A stretch of 64,000 nt of DNA from JAZDGX01 sp964482205 (GTDB taxonomy: Bacteria > Eisenbacteria > RBG-16-71-46 > CAIMUX01 > WJJG01): the NCBI GenBank assembly GCA_964482205.1, contig CAYZWI010000014.1, positions 1-64,000 on the forward strand, in the 5' to 3' direction. This document shows positions 60,173 through 64,000 of this stretch, piece after piece (within the stretch, counting starts at the first letter, position 1; every line of letters begins with the position of its first letter). Made by a program: the position numbers and the translations under genes. The notes under the pieces are model-generated. The model saw only the letters and a program-made list of their open reading frames with translations. It was not told the DNA's origin and did no database searches.

Positions 60173-62656
60173 CTAGCTTGCGCCCGCGGGCGCGGCCGCC
60201 GCTTGCGCGTGCTTGCGGCGAAAAGCCTCCCGCTGTTTCGCGCGCTTCTCCTCGCGCTCGATGCGATCCTGCGCGAGCGCCGCGCGCGTGTGGGCGATCT
60301 CCTCTTCCGTGACCGCGCGCCGGGGCGCGTCCAGGGCGCGCATCACCTCGGCGAACTTCGCCCCTTCGGCCGCGCTGATCCACTCGAGCTGCAGCCGCTC
60401 GGGGCGGATGCCGAGCGCCTCCAAACGGTCCCACACGCGCTCGACGCGCTTGACCGTTTGGCGGTTCGCGTTGATGTAATGGCAATCGGCAAAGTGGCAG
60501 CCCGAGACGAGCACCATCGGCGCGCCCTTCTCGAAGGCGTAGAGGATCAGCTCTTCGGAGACGCGGGCGCTGCACATCGTGCGCACGAGACGCCCGTGCG
60601 CCGGGTAGAGCATGCGCCCGGTGCCGGCCGTGTCGCCGCCGGCGTACGAGCACCAGTTGCAGGCGAAGGTGAGGAGCTTGTCGGCCGGCCGGTCGCTCAG
60701 GATCGCGTCGATCTGCGCGCGCAGTTGCGCGTCGGTGAAGTGGCGCATGGCGATCGCTTCGACGGGGCACTCGGCCGCGCAGTTGCCGCAGCCCGCGCAG
60801 GCGGCCTCGACCACTTCGGGCGTCTCTCCGCGCTGCCAGCGGATCGCGTGGAACGGGCAGACGCCCGCGCAGCGCCCGCAGCGGATGCAGTCGTCCGCCG
60901 AGAGCAAGGGCGTGCCCGCCTCGATGCGGATGCGGCCGGCCTTGAGCAGGATCTGCACGTGCGAGGCGGCCGCGCCCGCCTGGGTGACGCTGTCCTTCAC
61001 ATCCTTGGGCGATTCGCAGCAACCGGCGAGATAGACGCCGCGCGTGGGCGCGTCGACCGGCTTCAATTTGGGATGCGCTTCCAGAAAGAAGCCGTCGCCG
61101 CCGCGGCTGAGGCTGAGGAGCCGCTGGATCGCGCTCGATTGCTCGCGCGGGATGACGCCGACCGAGAGGACGACGAGATCGAGCTCGTGCTCCTCGAGCT
61201 CGCCGGTCAGGGTGTTCTCCACCCGCACGCGCAGATTGCGGCTGCCGGGCAGCTCCTCGATCTCGCCCGGGATCCCGCGCACATAGCGCACGCCGGCCGC
61301 GCGGCTGCGCTGGTAGAGATCCTCGAAGCCCTTGCCGAAGGCGCGGATGTCCATGTAGAAGACGCGCGACTCCACATCGGGATAGTGGTCGGCGAGGAGG
61401 AGCGTGTCCTTGATCGTGTTCATGCAGCAGATGTTCGAGCAATAGGGCGAGCCGTAGCGGGTGGAGCGCGAGCCGACGCATTGGATGAAGCCGATGCGCT
61501 GGGGGCGGGCGAGGTCCGAGGGGCGCACGAAGTGCCCGCTGCTCGGGCCTCCGGCGCAGATCAGGCGCTCGAATTCCATGCTCGTGATCACATTGTCGTA
61601 GCGCCCGTAGCCGTAGGATGCGATCTCGGTGGGGTCGTAGACATCCATGCCGGTCGCGACGATGATCGCGCCCACCTGCAGGTCGATGATCTCGTCGCGC
61701 GCGTCGAAGTCGATGCACTTCTTCTCGCACACCGCGAGACATTTTCCGCACGCGATCGGATTGTTCCCCAGGCAGTCGTCGAGATTGATGAGATACGCCG
61801 AGGGCACGGCCTGGGGGAAGGGGATGTGGATCGCGTGGCGCGAGGCGAGCCCCATCTGGTACTCGTCGGGCACCACGACCGGACAGACCTTGGCGCATTC
61901 GGCGCAGCTATTGCAGACATCCTCGCGCACATAGCGCGCGGCCTTGCGCACCTTCACATGGAAGTTGCCTACCGCGCCCGAGGCTTCCACCACTTCGCTC
62001 GAGACCAGGATCTTGATCTTGGGATGCCGACCGGCATCCATCATCTTGGGTCCGAGAATTCATATCGAGCAATCCATGGTGGGGTAGGTCTTGTCGAGCT
62101 GGGCCATCAGCCCGCCGATCGAGGCCTCCTTCTCCACCAGGGTGACGGGCAGCCCGCTGTCGGCGAGATCGAGCGCCGCCTGGATGCCCGCCACGCCGCC
62201 GCCGATCACGAGCGCCGCGCGGGTGACCTCGATCTCGGGCTCGATCTGCGGCTCGAGCTCGCGCGCGCGCGCGACCGCGCTCGCGACGAGGTCCTTCGCC
62301 TTGCGCGTGGCGCCCGCGCGATCGTCGCCGTGCACCCAGGCGCAATGCTCGCGCAGGTTCGCCATCTCGAGGAGATAGGGATTCAATCCGGCGCTCGCGA
62401 CGCAGGCGCGGAAAGTCGGCTCGTGCATGCGCGGCGTGCACGAGGCGACGACGACGCGCTCGAGCCGGTGCGCGGCGATCGCGGCGCGGATCTCGTTCTG
62501 CCCGGGGTCGGCGCAGGTGTACTTGTTGTGCACCACGCAGGCGACGCCGGGCAGATCGCGCGCGAAGGCGGCGACCTCGGCCGTATCGACCGTGCCCGCG
62601 ATGTTCAAGCCGCAATCGCAGACGAAGACTCCGATCCGGGGCAACGATTCGTTCAT
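60173..62656 (-). CDS. hdrA: HdrA-MvhD fusion, predicted selenoprotein (TGA at 62062-62060 read as Sec)
   Basis: An 827-aa flavoprotein if the internal TGA is decoded as selenocysteine (residue 199). Residues 1-148 hold HdrA N-terminal Cys motifs (VFVCDCGLNIAG, VVASCTPRMHEPTF). An FAD site follows (VIGGGVAGIQAALDLADSG). The TGA sits in DCSI-U-ILGPKM, where the family has Cys or Sec. A ferredoxin set starts at 248 (CNSCAECAKVCP), then CGKCLAVCEKKC, two more sets (CIRCGRCAGVCP, CAGCGNCAAECP) and a C-terminal MvhD domain (FACNWCSYAGG, VSGCHFADCHYINANRQ). HdrA centres flavin-based electron bifurcation; MvhD normally links it to a hydrogenase. The ATG overlaps the upstream stop as ATGA. Without recoding the gene would be split in two with no ribosome-binding site for the second part. 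Confidence 0.88.
62022..62039 (-). promoter_or_regulatory. Candidate bacterial SECIS hairpin in hdrA
   Basis: On the coding strand, 20 nt after the TGA, GGATGCC pairs with GGCATCC in a 7-bp stem around a GGTC loop. The loop begins 27 nt after the TGA, inside the usual 16-37 nt window for bacterial SECIS elements, and it has G in its first two positions as expected. It lies within codons for MDAGRHPK. Confidence 0.7.
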
Positions 62657-64000
62657 CCTCGTTCCGTCCTTTCCGCGGCGGCCTCGCGCTGCGCGCTTGC
62701 GCCGCCGGGCTGTCGTTCGCCCGCCCGGTCGAGCAGGCTCCAGAGGTCGACGATCTCGATGCGCGACTGTCCCTCGGGCAATCCTTGTTGCGCACAGCGC
62801 AAGTGGACGAAGCAGCCGGGGCAGGCGGTCACCAGCCGTTCGCTGCCCGTCCGCGCCGCTTCGGCCAGGCGCGCCGCCTGGAATTGCTGCGTAGCCGCGT
62901 TGCAGTTCAGCCAGCCGCTGTTGCCGCAGCAAATCGCCGCTTCCCGCGCATGCGCCATTTCGCGCAACTCGGCGCCCGCCTGCGCGAGCAGCCGGCGCGG
63001 CGCCTCGTAGACGCCCGCACCTCGTCCCAGGCGGCAGGGATCCTGATAGGTCACGCGGCCGATCGCACGCGCGGGATCAGGCGAGGGCTCGTGGTCGAGC
63101 GCTTCGCTCACATGCACGACGGTGCAGCGCAGTCCGGCGGCCGCGAAGCTCTCGCGCAACGAGACGAGGCATTCGGGACAGAAGGCGATCACGCGCTTGA
63201 CGCCGCTGGCCGCGACCTGTTCGACCATTGCGCGCTCGAGGATCGCCGCCTCCTCGGCCTGTCCCGCGAGACGCAGATGATGGCCGCAGCAGCGTTCATT
63301 CGCGAGCACTGCCGGGCGTACGGAGGCGCGGTTCAAGAGGCGCACGGCCGAGGCGAGCGAGGAGACGAGCCCGGCTTCCGTCTCGCCGCCGAAATAGGCG
63401 GCGAAGTAGGGCGAACAGCCGGCGAAGAAGAGGTCGGGAGACTGCGCCTGCGCGCCGTCGTCGAGGATCTCGACCTGATGGCGCGCATCCAGCCAGCCAA
63501 GCCTCTGCTGACGAATCGATGCGCGCGAGGTGAGCACGCTCACTTCGTGGAAGACACCGCCGTGCGAACAGGGCACGAGACCGCTCTCCCGCGTCTTTGC
63601 GCGGGCAGCATCATCGGGCCCGGGAAGATCGGGCGGAGCCTCCGCGTCGTCGCGCAGGCGGCCCGGCATCGCCGCGCGGGCGGACAGGATGAAGCGCGGG
63701 TAATCGACGCGCACCGGGCAGGATTCGGCGCAACCCAGGCAAGTGAGACAAGCCCACAGCGCGGGATCGTTCGCGAGGGCGGACATTCCTCCCGCGAAGG
63801 CGCGGGTCACGAGCCTGCGCGGCGAGAAGCGCTGGAAGCGCGCGACCGGGCAGACGGCCGTGCAGCGGCCGCACTCGAGGCAGCCGGCGAGATTGGCGTT
63901 GCGCGCCGGCTCGAAGGCGCCGCGCTCTGCGCTGGATGCGCCCGCGCCCTCGGATGCACGCGTGCCCTCGAGCGCGGTGCCGGCTTGCGTGTGCGTGGCG
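62653..64000 (-). CDS. HdrD-like iron-sulfur protein, 5' end beyond the window
   Basis: At least 448 aa, open to the right edge of the window. It starts with two [4Fe-4S] sets (CLECGRCTAVCPVARF and CLTCLGCAESCPVRVD). Two CCG domains follow (LFFAGCSPYFAAYF, NERCCGHHLRLAG, AFCPECLVSL; then YQDPCRLGRGAGVYE, AAICCGNSGWLNC, TACPGCFVHLRC). This HdrC-HdrB fusion layout is that of HdrD, GlcF and related reductases. A GTG at 63810 is not the start, because the first cluster lies upstream of it. The stop overlaps the hdrA start as ATGA. The operon promoter is outside the window. Confidence 0.85.
   Translation of the reverse strand, partial: ATHTQAGTALEGTRASEGAGASSAERGAFEPARNANLAGCLECGRCTAVCPVARFQRFSPRRLVTRAFAGGMSALANDPALWACLTCLGCAESCPVRVDYPRFILSARAAMPGRLRDDAEAPPDLPGPDDAARAKTRESGLVPCSHGGVFHEVSVLTSRASIRQQRLGWLDARHQVEILDDGAQAQSPDLFFAGCSPYFAAYFGGETEAGLVSSLASAVRLLNRASVRPAVLANERCCGHHLRLAGQAEEAAILERAMVEQVAASGVKRVIAFCPECLVSLRESFAAAGLRCTVVHVSEALDHEPSPDPARAIGRVTYQDPCRLGRGAGVYEAPRRLLAQAGAELREMAHAREAAICCGNSGWLNCNAATQQFQAARLAEAARTGSERLVTACPGCFVHLRCAQQGLPEGQSRIEIVDLWSLLDRAGERQPGGASAQREAAAERTERG

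Noticed and set aside
60173..62656. Two separate genes, an N-terminal HdrA fragment ending at 62060 and a second gene starting at ATG 62044
   Set aside because: The ATG at 62044 has no ribosome-binding site. The residues between the TGA and that ATG (ILGPK) are conserved HdrA sequence, and the TGA falls exactly on the Cys/Sec position.
63808..63810. GTG at 63810 as the start of the HdrD-like gene
   Set aside because: A perfect [4Fe-4S] motif (CLECGRCTAVCP) is encoded upstream in the same frame and the frame stays open to the window edge.

Overview
The window is a GC-rich, densely coded bacterial chromosome segment with no insertion sequences, phage genes or CRISPR array. The gene style points to an uncultured Gram-negative lineage near the FCB superphylum (Eisenbacteria- or Krumholzibacteria-like). 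The reasons are large secreted proteins ending in a FlgD-like Ig domain, PorV/UPF0164-type and other outer-membrane barrels, several lipoproteins, pyruvate phosphate dikinase, and sigma-54 regulators. That placement is inference. Start codons are ATG, GTG or TTG, often behind strong GGAGG sites. Several promoters carry an exact TTGACA box with 17-18 bp spacing. Neighbouring genes often overlap by 4 bp (ATGA or GTGA).

Layout: 0.07-3.6 kb (minus) is a surface pair, a barrel protein and an internally duplicated 844-aa secreted protein. 4.0-5.7 kb (plus) is a GT4 glycosyltransferase and a MetRS-beta-like tRNA-binding protein. 5.7-8.4 kb (minus) is a tightly overlapping operon: DEDDh exonuclease, 54-aa membrane peptide, alanine racemase, 81-aa membrane peptide. 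The last is followed in frame by a histidine-kinase-like remnant. 8.7-12.7 kb (plus) holds a lipoprotein, etfB-etfA and a TIM-barrel protein, ending in a six-copy tandem repeat. 12.9-14.2 kb (minus) is an AmmeMemoRadiSam protein B. 14.3-20.1 kb (plus) is a histidine kinase/sigma-54 response regulator pair followed by a helical periplasmic protein and a beta-barrel. 20.2-25.7 kb carries ybbR, a 67-aa Cys-rich protein, HU, a CDP-alcohol phosphatidyltransferase, tmk and an S41 protease. 25.7-28.0 kb is larB-larC.

28.1-37.9 kb is an extracellular-protein locus. An exact promoter is followed by an unrecognised structured leader of about 460 nt, an 1118-aa secreted protein and a strong terminator. 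Two modular cell-surface proteins and a propeller-like protein then follow. 38-45.8 kb holds PPDK, a second CDP-alcohol phosphatidyltransferase, a DUF4388-like protein, a VWA-like membrane protein and a TlpA-like thioredoxin. 45.8-54.5 kb holds yggS (minus), lysS, a GAFTDA-type sigma-54 activator, dnaK, DUF1844, grpE and a degenerate sigma-54 activator-like protein. 54.7-58.4 kb has a SpoIID/LytB lipoprotein, tRNA-Asp and a polytopic membrane protein.

58.4-64.0 kb (minus) is a heterodisulfide-reductase operon: an HdrD-like protein cut by the window edge, HdrA fused to MvhD, a 47-aa zinc ribbon, HdrC and HdrB. The most notable observation is that hdrA contains an in-frame TGA exactly where the family has a conserved Cys or Sec (DCSI-TGA-ILGPKM). 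A stable hairpin lies 20 nt downstream. hdrA therefore very probably encodes a selenoprotein, although reading it naively splits it into two genes. Together with EtfAB and PPDK, the operon suggests an energy metabolism using flavin-based, possibly bifurcating, electron transfer.
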